Assembly (NCBI RefSeq): GCF_009932555.1
Contig: NZ_BLJO01000004.1
Coordinates: 195,640 to 259,639 of the forward strand
Source of the DNA: Steroidobacter agaridevorans
Lineage (GTDB): Bacteria; Pseudomonadota; Gammaproteobacteria; Steroidobacterales; Steroidobacteraceae
Direction of reading: 5' to 3'
Length of the DNA stretch: 64,000 nucleotides
The number at the start of each line of letters is the position of its first letter. The first letter of the stretch is position 1. Positions 51,258 to 60,810 of this stretch are shown piece after piece. Below the pieces are notes generated by a model, which was given only the letters and a program-made list of their open reading frames with translations, was not told the DNA's origin and ran no database searches. Position numbers and translations under genes: made by a program.

Positions 51258-51716
51258 TCAAAGCAACGCTTTCAGCGACAGCGGGCCGCAATACATAACG
51301 GTGTTGCAGATGACGAGGTTGTTCAGGAAGAAGCCTGCGCCCCAGCCGAACGCGCCGAGTGCGAGCATCGGAATCGCCACCGCGTGCCGCCGGGCCAATA
51401 CCAGGCCGAGCAGATGGCCGATCGCGCCGCCGGGGATAGAGCACAAGTGGCCCAGGCCGAGCAGGCCTTCCGGCCGCGTTGCCGTGTAGTTCACCATCAT
51501 ATAAACGAAAAACGCCGCAGCGACGGTTAGCGACGCGCCCGTGAGATAGGGCGGCGGCGCTTTCATCAGCAGCCCGGTGCCAATGATGAATGCCGGAATG
51601 GCCAGGTAATACCAAAGACCGATGAAGAGCGGATCTCCCAGGGTCAGAACCGCAATCGGCGCCGGCAGCGCCAGCGCCGTTGCTTGCAGTAGATCTCTTT
51701 TGCGGGCCGGTTCCAT
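51258..51716 (-). CDS. Integral membrane hypothetical protein
   Basis: The 152-residue protein has about four or five membrane segments: LLQATALALPAPIAVLTL, GLWYYLAIPAFIIGTGLLM, LTVAAAFFVYMMVNY, GAIGHLLGLVLA, and the final region AIPMLALGAFGWGAGFFLN. No family is recognised. It is convergent with pldA (10-base gap) and follows the CPBP protease gene by 18 bases on the same strand, so it is probably the second gene of that operon. Confidence 0.7.
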   Translation of the reverse strand: MEPARKRDLLQATALALPAPIAVLTLGDPLFIGLWYYLAIPAFIIGTGLLMKAPPPYLTGASLTVAAAFFVYMMVNYTATRPEGLLGLGHLCSIPGGAIGHLLGLVLARRHAVAIPMLALGAFGWGAGFFLNNLVICNTVMYCGPLSLKALL

Positions 51717-51734
51717 GGTTGCCTCGGTGACAGT

Positions 51735-52391
51735 TCATTCAACATGCGGCCACAGCGCCAGGAAGTCCATGAGCGCGTGCGCGACCACCAGCGGCCACAG
51801 TCGGCCGGTCTTCGCGAACCAGTAACCGAAGATCAGCCCCATGGGGACGATGCTCGGCACGGCGATCGGGCCTTGATACAGGTGATACGCCAGTCGTATC
51901 GCGACGCTCACGTTGATCGCGAACACCACGCTGCGACGTTTCTTCACCGCGGTGATCAGATAGCCGCAAACGAACAGTTCCTCGAAGAATCCGTTCACCA
52001 GCGACAGCAGCACTACGTTCGATGCCTGCAGACCTGCCGAGATCGGCAGATTGCCGCCCGCCGCGGCGAACTGGCTGTAGATCGACCAGGCGACGATATA
52101 AACCATGTAGTCTGCCAGAACGATGACACCGCCGATGGCGGTGTCCTTCAGGGTGGGCGAGAGGCCCACATCGGCCGGGCGCCAGCCGCGCAGCGACAGG
52201 AAGATTCCCAGCATGGCCAACAGGACCGCCTCATAGGCGACCAGATCGAGCAGGGCATCGTTGGTGAGCGGGCTGGACGGTCCGCCGTCGAAGGCCGCCG
52301 TGAGGCTGCTCATCACGAACATGCCGAACGCGCCCAGCATCACCGTGGCAAACTCGGCGCGTGGCGATAATGACTCGATGATCTGTCTCAA
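51735..52391 (-). CDS. CPBP family intramembrane metalloprotease
   Basis: The 218-residue multi-spanning protein carries the CPBP/Abi (Rce1-like) motifs. These are NGFFEELFVCGYLI (the Glu-Glu motif), a YQGPIAVPSIVPMGLIFGYWF segment, and a C-terminal VAHALMDFLALWPH that supplies a His. Members cleave prenylated proteins, bacteriocin precursors or anti-sigma factors; the substrate here is unknown. It is divergent from the DUF1444 gene, with about 90 bases between the starts. Confidence 0.87.
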   Translation of the reverse strand: MRQIIESLSPRAEFATVMLGAFGMFVMSSLTAAFDGGPSSPLTNDALLDLVAYEAVLLAMLGIFLSLRGWRPADVGLSPTLKDTAIGGVIVLADYMVYIVAWSIYSQFAAAGGNLPISAGLQASNVVLLSLVNGFFEELFVCGYLITAVKKRRSVVFAINVSVAIRLAYHLYQGPIAVPSIVPMGLIFGYWFAKTGRLWPLVVAHALMDFLALWPHVE

Positions 52392-52481
52392 GATCGGTCG
52401 TCCGTGGCTCGTTCAGCTGCAGAAAATATCTCAGGTCGACGCAACGGGGTGAGGCATGCTTGGCAATTCGAGGAACGGGCG

Positions 52482-53330
52482 ATGAAACGGATCTTTGCAC
52501 TGGTGGGCCTGCTGCTGGCGCTGGGCGTGCATGCGGCGTCGGATGTGTTATCGCCCCAGCAATTCACGGAAGAATTCAGGGCGGCGCTCGCGGCAGCTTT
52601 GCCGGATGCGACGGTTGCCGTCGTCGAGCCGCTGCATCTGACGATCAAGGCGCCGGAAGGGGAAACAGCGCGCGCGTTTCTCGACAATGCCTATAGCGAA
52701 TATTCGCGCGCGCCTGAAGACAAGTCGGACGTGATTGCACGCTACGTCGCCTCGTTCGCCGAGAGCACGAAGGAGCCGGGGCCGCTGGATCCACAGCAAA
52801 TCGTGCCGGTGGTCAAAGATCGCGCGTGGTCGAAAGAGGCGCGACGCGCCGCCAGAGCGCGCGGCGGCAAGGCGCCCGCGGAGCAGGTGATCGAGGAGTT
52901 GAACGATGACCTGGTGATCGTCTACGCCGAAGACACTCCGCAGAACATCCGTTATTTCGGCCCGAAGGATCTGCAGGAAGCCGGCGTACAGAAAGACAAG
53001 CTGCGGGCGCTGGCGATCGAGAATCTGCGCCGGATCCTGCCGCATCACGAAGCTGTGAAGGGGCCGCTGGTCTCCATGATGACCGCGGGCAGCGATTATG
53101 TGCCGAGCTTGCTGTTGCTCGATGAGGTCTGGAGCGCCGAGGAGCTCGGCGTCGAGGGCGAGATCGTCATCGCGGTGCCGACGCGCGATGTGCTGTTGTT
53201 CACCGGCTCGAACAACAAGGAAGGCGTAAAGAAGCTCCGCGAGCTGGCCAAGAAGACCGCCGCCGACGGCCCGTACTCACTCACCGATCGGTTGTTTGTT
53301 TATCGCGGCGGGAAGTTCGAGCGCTTCTAG
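52482..53330 (+). CDS. DUF1444 family exported protein
   Basis: The start is ATG 52482, after GAGGAACGGGCG; the upstream extension lacks a signal. MKRIFALVGLLLALGVHAASD is a signal peptide. The body of about 260 residues matches the DUF1444 (YtpQ-like) pattern: QFTEEFRAALAAALPDA, then LDNAYSEYSR, QIVPVVKDRAW, DLVIVYAEDTPQNIRY, and a C-terminal LLLDEVWSAEELGVEGEIVIAVPTRDVLLFTGS. Function unknown. It is notable that this copy has an export signal, since many family members are cytoplasmic. Confidence 0.82.
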   Translation: MKRIFALVGLLLALGVHAASDVLSPQQFTEEFRAALAAALPDATVAVVEPLHLTIKAPEGETARAFLDNAYSEYSRAPEDKSDVIARYVASFAESTKEPGPLDPQQIVPVVKDRAWSKEARRAARARGGKAPAEQVIEELNDDLVIVYAEDTPQNIRYFGPKDLQEAGVQKDKLRALAIENLRRILPHHEAVKGPLVSMMTAGSDYVPSLLLLDEVWSAEELGVEGEIVIAVPTRDVLLFTGSNNKEGVKKLRELAKKTAADGPYSLTDRLFVYRGGKFERF

Positions 53331-53343
53331 GAGACGGCGCGGG

Positions 53344-53760
53344 TCACCAGTCGTGCGTGACCTTCCGTCCTTTCTTCACGTCGCTGCGCTTCTGTTTGCC
53401 TTCCAGCCGTCGTTCCTTCGACGCGCGAGTCGGCTTGGTCGCCTTGCGAACGCGAGGCTCGATGCGGGCTTGGGCGATCATCTCGCCCAGCCGTTCCAGC
53501 GCGTCGCGTTTGTTATGTTCCTGCGTGCGGAAGCGCTGCGCGCTGATGACGATCACGTCGTCGCTGGTGAGCCGGCGGCCGGCGAGGGTGCGCAGGCGAG
53601 CGCGAACGCGCTCCGGCAACGCGGGCCATAACTTCAAGTCGCAGCGGAGTTGGGCCGCGGTGGCGACCTTGTTGACGTTCTGTCCGCCTGGGCCTCCGGA
53701 GCGGATGAAGCGCAGGTCGATGGCTTCTTCCGGGATGCCCAGCTCATTCTCGAGCGCCAT
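53344..53760 (-). CDS. arfB: Alternative ribosome-rescue factor (peptidyl-tRNA hydrolase) ArfB
   Basis: ArfB (YaeJ) releases peptides from stalled ribosomes. The 138-residue frame from ATG 53760 starts MALENELGIPEEAIDLRFIRSGG. It has the catalytic GGQ motif (GPGGQNVNK, residues about 23-31) and the basic C-terminal tail (RKATKPTRASKERRLEGKQKRSDVKKGRK) that enters the mRNA channel. It follows the MscS-type gene by 2 bases, so the two form an operon. Confidence 0.93.
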   Translation of the reverse strand: MALENELGIPEEAIDLRFIRSGGPGGQNVNKVATAAQLRCDLKLWPALPERVRARLRTLAGRRLTSDDVIVISAQRFRTQEHNKRDALERLGEMIAQARIEPRVRKATKPTRASKERRLEGKQKRSDVKKGRKVTHDW

Positions 53761-53762
53761 GA

Positions 53763-55079
53763 TCAAACATCGCGCGCGACCGGGCCGCGCTCGCGCATTT
53801 CCAGAATGACTTCGCGCTGGGCGACCGGAATGATGATGTCGTTCTCCTTGAACAGCCGCCAGATGGCGCGATTCGCTTCGGAGCGCACGTTGTTCACGCC
53901 CTCCTGCGGATCGGCGATCCAGAAGCGCAGCTCCAGGTCGAAACCGTAATCGTTGAAGCCCATCATGCGCGACACCGGCTTGGGATCGCGCAGGATGCGA
54001 GGCTGGTCCTCCGCCGCCTTGAGCAGCAGCTCCAGCGCCTTCTCCGGATCGCACTTGTAACTGACGCGCACGGGCAGCTTGAGGCGAACGCGCGGATCGG
54101 TATAGCTCCAGTTGATCACCGGACTGGTGATCAAATTCTGGTTCGGCACCAGCGTCTCGACGCCGTCGCGGTCGCGCACGACGACGTAACGGCCGCGCAG
54201 CTCCTGCACCCAGCCGAAGCCTTCGGTGCTGGTGCCGGTCGTGCCCGTGAAGCTGATGACATCGCCCGGCTTGATCGAGCGATCCATCAGCAGCACGAAG
54301 CCGCTGACGAAGTTCGCCGCGATGGCTTGCAGGCCGAAGCCCAGGCCGATGCCGAGCGCGCCGGTGAAAATGTTCAGGGTGGTGAGATCCAGGCCCGCGG
54401 CATTCAGGCCCAGCAGGATCGACAAGCCGATCAGGAACGCCTGCGAGAACTTCGCAATGCCGATGCGCATGCTGAGCGCGAGACCCTGCATCGACATCAG
54501 CCGCCGCTCGAACCAGCGCGCGATCCACACCGCGACCAGGATGAACGCGCCGACAGTGAACAGGATCTTGATCACCGACCACAGCGTGATGCGCCGGTTG
54601 CCGGCGTTGATGCCGACGCTGTCGAATGCCTGCACCAGCGGATCGAACCAGCCCAGCACGTGCAGCGCCAGCAAGCTCCAGATCGCGAACGTGATGAAGT
54701 TGCCCCAGCCCTTGGTGCGGTTGCCGAGCGACACGCGCACCACATAGACGGCGAAGCGGATCAGCAGCAGCAGGCCGGACAGTGTGATCGCCAGGTCGAC
54801 CAGCTTGCTGTCGGCCTTGAGCGCATGCAAAGCGCCGCCGAATGCCGCAATGAGCACCAGCGCCGCGAGGTGCGGAGCGGTGATCATCAGCGCTTCGGTC
54901 AGGCGTGCCTGAAACCCGGTCTGCACCAGCGCAAGCTTGCCGCGCTCGGTATTGCGCACCTGCCGGCCGAACCACCAGGCCACCAGAATGGCGATGGCGA
55001 TCGCTGCCAGTTGCAGAAGCGATGTAGGAGTGAGCAGGGCCTCCAGAGCCAGGCCTGCGTTATGCAGCAATTCCTGCAT
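53763..55079 (-). CDS. Mechanosensitive ion channel, MscS family
   Basis: The 438-residue inner-membrane channel has several N-terminal TM helices. The pore-lining TM3 and beta domain read GALGIGLGFGLQAIAANFVSGFVLLMDRSIKPGDVI, then VPNQNLITSPVINWSY, and a C-terminal alpha/beta vestibule (FDLELRFWIADPQ). It should protect cells from hypo-osmotic shock. It has extra N-terminal TMs relative to E. coli MscS (286 aa), like the YbdG/YnaI class. It is downstream of ydcH and upstream of arfB on the minus strand. Confidence 0.92.
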   Translation of the reverse strand: MQELLHNAGLALEALLTPTSLLQLAAIAIAILVAWWFGRQVRNTERGKLALVQTGFQARLTEALMITAPHLAALVLIAAFGGALHALKADSKLVDLAITLSGLLLLIRFAVYVVRVSLGNRTKGWGNFITFAIWSLLALHVLGWFDPLVQAFDSVGINAGNRRITLWSVIKILFTVGAFILVAVWIARWFERRLMSMQGLALSMRIGIAKFSQAFLIGLSILLGLNAAGLDLTTLNIFTGALGIGLGFGLQAIAANFVSGFVLLMDRSIKPGDVISFTGTTGTSTEGFGWVQELRGRYVVVRDRDGVETLVPNQNLITSPVINWSYTDPRVRLKLPVRVSYKCDPEKALELLLKAAEDQPRILRDPKPVSRMMGFNDYGFDLELRFWIADPQEGVNNVRSEANRAIWRLFKENDIIIPVAQREVILEMRERGPVARDV

Positions 55080-55088
55080 GAGTGGGGA

Positions 55089-55313
55089 TCAAGCGTTGAG
55101 GTCGGGGATCAGCTCGCTTTCCAGGCGGGCGATCTGGTCCTTCAACATGAGTTTTCGTTTCTTGAGGCGTCGCAGTTGCACTTCGTTGACGTACAAGTCC
55201 ATCTGCAACCGGTGGATGACGTCATCCAGGTCGCGATGCTCGATGCGTAACTCCCGCAGCCGCTCCAGGCGACGGAAAGTTTCAGTCTCGACGTTGTTTT
55301 CCGCTTCGCTCAT
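55089..55313 (-). CDS. YdcH family protein (DUF465)
   Basis: The start is ATG 55313 (MSEAENN); a longer in-frame ATG at 55340 exists but is atypical. The 74-residue protein is almost all helical coiled coil, with the family pattern ERLRELRIEHRDLDDVIHRLQ then LRRLKKRKLMLKDQIARLES. YdcH/DUF465 proteins are small, widespread and of unknown function. It lies 9 bases before the MscS gene, in a probable four-gene operon with DUF3301 and arfB. Confidence 0.87.
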   Translation of the reverse strand: MSEAENNVETETFRRLERLRELRIEHRDLDDVIHRLQMDLYVNEVQLRRLKKRKLMLKDQIARLESELIPDLNA

Positions 55314-55339
55314 CGGCGCGTACTTTAGCGCAAGCCGCA

Positions 55340-55876
55340 CTACTGATGGTGATCCTGACCGTTTGTGTGGTCGGTCGCGCCCGTGCGCCGCTGTGAGGGC
55401 GGTTGCTGTTGTTCGGTCCCGCGGCGACGCGCACGCCAGTCCGCAAGGTCGAAGACCTGGGCGCTTTCCACCGGGCCGGGCGCCGGAGGTTCGGCGGGCG
55501 GTGGCGGAGTGAAGGTCGCCGACAGCGAAATCGATGGCGCCGGCGGCTGCGGCTGACCGCGCCGCTCCTCGCCGGGTGCGTAACCTACTGACTCGACGCG
55601 CCGACCGAGCAATATGACGAATCCTTGACGCCGCTCGATACTGTTGGCGGTGTAATCGAACACGTACGTTCTACGGATGGCGAGTTGACCCTGCTCACGG
55701 GTGAACGCCAGTCGCGCGAATGCGACAGTACCGTCCAGGAATTGCAGGCTCAGGCGCTGGCAGGCCTCCATGGCCGCGGCATTGGCGCGTTCACGGGCCG
55801 CGAGACTGTCCCGCAGGAACCAAAGACCTGCGGCGCTCATCACGATCAGCACCAGTGCGCCCCAACCCAATTGCAT
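55340..55876 (-). CDS. DUF3301 family protein
   Basis: The 178-residue protein has an N-terminal membrane anchor (GALVLIVMSAAGLWFL) and the DUF3301 core RERANAAAMEACQRLSLQFLDGTVAFARLAF, then RTYVFDYTANSIERRQGFVILLGRRVESV. A Pro-rich disordered tail extends well beyond the family domain. Function unknown; the family is typical of Gammaproteobacteria. It is the first gene of the minus-strand operon leading to ydcH, mscS-type and arfB. Confidence 0.82.
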   Translation of the reverse strand: MQLGWGALVLIVMSAAGLWFLRDSLAARERANAAAMEACQRLSLQFLDGTVAFARLAFTREQGQLAIRRTYVFDYTANSIERRQGFVILLGRRVESVGYAPGEERRGQPQPPAPSISLSATFTPPPPAEPPAPGPVESAQVFDLADWRARRRGTEQQQPPSQRRTGATDHTNGQDHHQ

Positions 55877-55970
55877 TAACCCGCATCCCCCGACATTGCC
55901 GACTCAAGCTGCCACAAAGGTTGCCCTATCATACGGCCACCCGCCGCCGCCACGAACCGAGAATTTGCGC

Positions 55971-56675
55971 TTGAGCTCCTCCCTGATTTCCGCAGCCCGG
56001 TCCGTGGCTTCCCTGCCGCGCTGGCAGGCTATCGATACTGTGTTGCTGGACATGGACGGCACGCTGCTGGACCTGCGATTTGACAATTATTTCTGGCTGG
56101 ATCTGGTTCCGGAGCGTTACGCCGCCAAGCACGGACTGACACTGGACGAGGCACGCGAGGTGTTGCGCCCGATGTTCGCGGACCGGCAGGGCACGTTGGA
56201 CTGGTACTGCACGGATTTCTGGACGCGCGCGCTGTCGCTGGATATCGCCGGCATGAAGCGCGAAGTGTGCGAACACGTGCGGTTCCTGCCGGGCGCGGAG
56301 GAATTTCTGCGCGCGTTACGAGAGAAGGACGTGCGCATCGCGTTGGTAACCAATGCGCATCGCGACTCGTTGAAAGTGAAGGCGACCCAGACCGGCTTGC
56401 TGAACTATTTCGACGTGGTGTTCAGCTCGCACAGCTTCGGCATGCCGAAGGAACATCCGGCGTTCTGGCAGCAGCTCGAAGCGGCATTGGGATTCGATCC
56501 GCAGCGGACGTTGTTTGTCGATGACAGTCACTCGGTGCTGCGCGCCGCGAAGAACCACGGCATCGCGCACATCTTCGCCATTTCGAAGCCGGATTCCGGG
56601 ATGGACAAGCGCGAGGTCACGGAATTCATGTCGGTCGAAGCCGTGAGCCATCTGCTCGGCGAGCTGGCTGAATAA
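55971..56675 (+). CDS. yrfG: GMP/IMP nucleotidase, YrfG-like HAD hydrolase
   Basis: This HAD-superfamily phosphatase shows motif I DMDGTLLDLRFDNYFW, motif II VTNAHRDSLKVK, motif III around MPKEHPAF, and motif IV FVDDSHSVLRAAKNHGI. LDLRFDNYFWLDLVPERYA is specific to the YrfG group, which dephosphorylates purine mononucleotides. The N-terminus is uncertain because no ATG is suitable. TTG 55971 or GTG 56004 are both in frame; the GTG start gives a length close to E. coli YrfG. It ends convergently 21 bases from the rhlB stop. Confidence 0.88.
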   Translation: MSSSLISAARSVASLPRWQAIDTVLLDMDGTLLDLRFDNYFWLDLVPERYAAKHGLTLDEAREVLRPMFADRQGTLDWYCTDFWTRALSLDIAGMKREVCEHVRFLPGAEEFLRALREKDVRIALVTNAHRDSLKVKATQTGLLNYFDVVFSSHSFGMPKEHPAFWQQLEAALGFDPQRTLFVDDSHSVLRAAKNHGIAHIFAISKPDSGMDKREVTEFMSVEAVSHLLGELAE

Positions 56676-56696
56676 CGCCGGCTCGCCGCGCTCCGA

Positions 56697-58211
56697 TCAA
56701 GTCGCTTCCGGCGCCGGCGGCGTGCCTGGGCTAGTGCTGTTCGAACGTTTGCTACGACGTCTGCGGCGTCTCTTTCTCGGCGGCGCTTCGTGCGCAGCTT
56801 CGCCGTTGGCTCCGCTCGCATCGGCTTCGTTGGAGACGACAGCCGCGGGCGCTTCTGCCGCGGGCGGACGAGGTGATGAATGACCACCGCCACTTCCACC
56901 ACCACGACGCCGATCGCCACGGCCTCCACCGCCTCCGCGACCGCCGCCGCCTGAGCGACCACCACCGCCACGTCCTGGTTTGCCACGACCGCCGCCACCA
57001 CCGAAGCGACGTCTCGGCAGTGGAGCAGGGGAAACGATCTCGGGAAGCATGTCAGTTGCGACAGCCGCGACGGGCAGCTTGCGACCGATGTACGCCTCGA
57101 TGTCCGGCAGGGAAATCACGTACTCCTCGCAACCGAAGCTGATCGCATCGCCTTCGGTGCCGGCGCGCGCGGTTCGGCCGATGCGATGCACGTAGTCCTC
57201 GGGATCCTGCGGCAAATCGTAGTTGAATACGTGACTCACATCGGGAATGTGCAAACCGCGCGAAGCGACGTCGGTGCCGATGAGAACCGCGAGCGTGCCT
57301 TCATGAAAATCACGAAGCATTCGCAGGCGTTTGCGCTGAGGCACGTCGCCTGAAATCGCTTCGGCGTTGATGCCATTGCCGCGCAACAGCCCTTCGATTT
57401 CCTCGGCCGCGCGTCGGGTGTTCACGAACACCATACTGCGGCGCGGGTCCATGTGCTTGAGCAAGCCGACCAACAAGCGCGGCTTCTCATCGTTGGATGG
57501 GTAGTAGATCACCTGACGGACGCGATCCACCGTCATCTTGTCCGGCTCGATGCGCACCAGCGTCGGCTCGTTCATGTGCTCGTAGGCGAGCTCGAGCACG
57601 CGATGGGAGAGCGTTGCCGAGAACAACATGTTGAGACGGGCTTGAGGATCCGGCAGCCGCCTCAATATGTAGCGGATATCCGCGATGAAGCCGAGATCGA
57701 ACATGCGATCGGCCTCATCCAGCACCAGCACTTGCACCGAGCGCAGGTCGATCACCTTCTGTTTGACGAAGTCGATGATGCGGCCGGGCGTGCCCATGAG
57801 AATGTCGACGCCCTGCTCGAGGTGATGCTTCTGTTTCTCGTAGTCGACGCCGCCGAAGGCGAGGCCGAGTTGCAGGCCCGTGTGCGAGCCGAGCACCTCG
57901 GCGTCGCGATGGATCTGGACAGCGAGCTCGCGCGTTGGGGCGATGATCAAAGCCCGCGGTGCATTCAAGCTGCGCGACGCCGGAGCAGGCTCGCGCATCA
58001 GTCGCGCGTACATCGCTACTAGAAATGCCGCGGTTTTCCCCGTTCCTGTTTGCGCCTGCCCGGCTACATCGAGCCCGGCAAGAGCTTGCGGCAGGGTTTG
58101 TGCCTGGATGGGCGTGCAACGCTCGAACGAGGCGTCAGCCAGTCCTTTCTGCAGAGCTTCCGGCAGATGCAGGCTCGAGAAGGACAGCTCGGTTAAGTGC
58201 GAATCAGCCAT
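56697..58211 (-). CDS. rhlB: DEAD-box RNA helicase RhlB with RGG-rich tail
   Basis: The start is ATG 58211 ([20 protein letters not shown]). The core carries [28 protein letters not shown] ([13 protein letters not shown]), SAT and [10 protein letters not shown]. It closely resembles E. coli RhlB throughout, including [12 protein letters not shown] and YDLP near the HIP segment. RhlB unwinds RNA, often with the degradosome. After about residue 400 a long Gly/Arg-rich tail (blocks of GGGGR) and basic patches give 504 residues, against about 421 in E. coli. The divergent neighbour of trxA-rho matches the enteric gene order. Confidence 0.93.
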   Translation of the reverse strand: MADSHLTELSFSSLHLPEALQKGLADASFERCTPIQAQTLPQALAGLDVAGQAQTGTGKTAAFLVAMYARLMREPAPASRSLNAPRALIIAPTRELAVQIHRDAEVLGSHTGLQLGLAFGGVDYEKQKHHLEQGVDILMGTPGRIIDFVKQKVIDLRSVQVLVLDEADRMFDLGFIADIRYILRRLPDPQARLNMLFSATLSHRVLELAYEHMNEPTLVRIEPDKMTVDRVRQVIYYPSNDEKPRLLVGLLKHMDPRRSMVFVNTRRAAEEIEGLLRGNGINAEAISGDVPQRKRLRMLRDFHEGTLAVLIGTDVASRGLHIPDVSHVFNYDLPQDPEDYVHRIGRTARAGTEGDAISFGCEEYVISLPDIEAYIGRKLPVAAVATDMLPEIVSPAPLPRRRFGGGGGRGKPGRGGGGRSGGGGRGGGGGRGDRRRGGGSGGGHSSPRPPAAEAPAAVVSNEADASGANGEAAHEAPPRKRRRRRRSKRSNSTSPGTPPAPEAT

Positions 58212-58360
58212 TCGATATGATTTACCCGGTGGAAGAGAGGGGGGCGCTTGCAAATTGCCAGGCACCCGGTTTTAATAAGCCTCAACGAAGCGGACTCATC
58301 CGCACCTGCCCCGAACGGAGCACAGGCTCCAAGCCCCTCGAAGTCGTATCCCTCAGCGGA

Positions 58361-58420
58361 GTATCTCATTCGATACTCATGAGGGTGCTCAGGGGGATAC
58401 TCAAGCGGACACTCGACCGG
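58361..58420. repeat. Degenerate 12-base tandem repeat between rhlB and trxA
   Basis: Five consecutive 12-base units share the core R-Y-R-C-T-C-A: GTATCTCATTCG, ATACTCATGAGG, GTGCTCAGGGGG, ATACTCAAGCGG and ACACTCGACCGG. They lie in the 508-base gap between the divergent rhlB and trxA starts. No gene in this gap can be supported. The repeats may be a minisatellite or clustered binding sites. Confidence 0.5.
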
Positions 58421-58719
58421 AAGGGGCGAGTAACTGGCTTTAGCTTTAGCAGACTGGCTTACATCGAGCACGAGCACCGCTCACACAGATTTTTCCGAAG
58501 CATTCACGCGGCCTTCGTATGGAGTTCGGCCCAAGGCAATCAAGTCACTAGGCCCGGGCATTGTGCCCGACCGGACACGTTCAAGCCACCCGGTCATTTC
58601 TGCCGACCCATATGGCGCGTCGCCGCCCACATTCACACGCATGACCGAACCGAAGGTTTGAGTCGCTCCAATTCCACACCACCCGCCTATTTCATTCCAT
58701 CACCCCCGGAGAGTTTCTG

Positions 58720-59045
58720 GTGAGCAGCGAGACGATTGTGCATGTCACCGACGCCAGCTTCGAAGATGACGTCGTCAAGGCCAAGGGCCCGGTCCTGCTG
58801 GACTTCTGGGCGGAATGGTGCGGGCCCTGCAAGATGATCGCGCCGATGCTGAACGAGATCGCGACCGAATATAAAGAGAAAGTCACGATCGCCAAGCTCA
58901 ACATCGACGAGAACCCCAAGACGCCGCAGCGCTTCGCCGTGCGCGGCATTCCCACCCTGATTCTCTTCAAGAACGGTCAGGTCGAAGGCCAGAAGGTGGG
59001 AGCCCTCCGTAAATCAGACCTGGCCGCATTTCTGGACAGCAAACT

Positions 59046-59049
<4 letters not shown>
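58720..59049 (+). CDS. trxA: Thioredoxin
   Basis: The 109-residue thioredoxin starts at GTG 58720, after CCGGAGAG. The active site is WCGPC (residues 33-37) inside [18 protein letters not shown]; the cis-Pro loop is [12 protein letters not shown]. It is the general cytoplasmic disulphide reductant. Its TGA overlaps the GTG start of rho by 3 bases, so rho translation is probably coupled to trxA. The gene order rhlB / trxA-rho is as in enterics. Confidence 0.96.
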
Positions 59050-60545
<1,496 letters not shown>

Positions 60546-60549
60546 ACCA

Positions 60550-60646
60550 GCGCACCGGTACCACCCCCTCCCCAAGGGGGGCAGGGCTTGGGCAGGGAGG
60601 CCCTGATGCAGCGGGCACATGGACGTGCAGGAGCTGCCCGGTGTGC
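60550..60646 (+). other. Multibranched structured element downstream of rho
   Basis: A 9-bp closing stem pairs GCGCACCGG (60550-60558) with CCGGTGTGC (60638-60646, one G-T pair). Inside are a C-run/G-run hairpin (60564-60581), CAGGGC / GCCCTG (60582-60605), and a stem GCAGC / GCTGC (60608-60637) enclosing GCAC / GTGC (60615-60628). The last hairpin has an A-T-G-G-A loop like hairpin 1 of the repeats at 6492 and 43939. There is no T-run. The rest of the gap to 60810 holds one hairpin (60684-60702) and no gene. Confidence 0.55.
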
Positions 60647-60810
60647 GGTCCCTCACAGATTCCGCATTTGTATGTGTAGTCCACGATGGCTCGGTGCCGT
60701 CGATGCGAAACCGTTCTCTGTTCCCATTCGGGGGACGGACTTAACTTGCGTCAACTCCAAAACCCTACGGAATCGAGGGGAAGGCCGGGTAATCCCGGCA
60801 ACAGTTGCGC

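Noticed and set aside
58193-58477. A 94-codon minus-strand frame with tetrapeptide-like repeats (ECPL, EYPP, EHPH)
   Set aside because: It overlaps the rhlB start and its repetitive look is explained by the 12-base DNA repeats. No ribosome binding site.
60546-60810. Possible c-di-GMP riboswitch upstream of the EAL-CBS-GGDEF gene
   Set aside because: The gap is structured, but I could not place the conserved GEMM core or its tetraloop/receptor parts.
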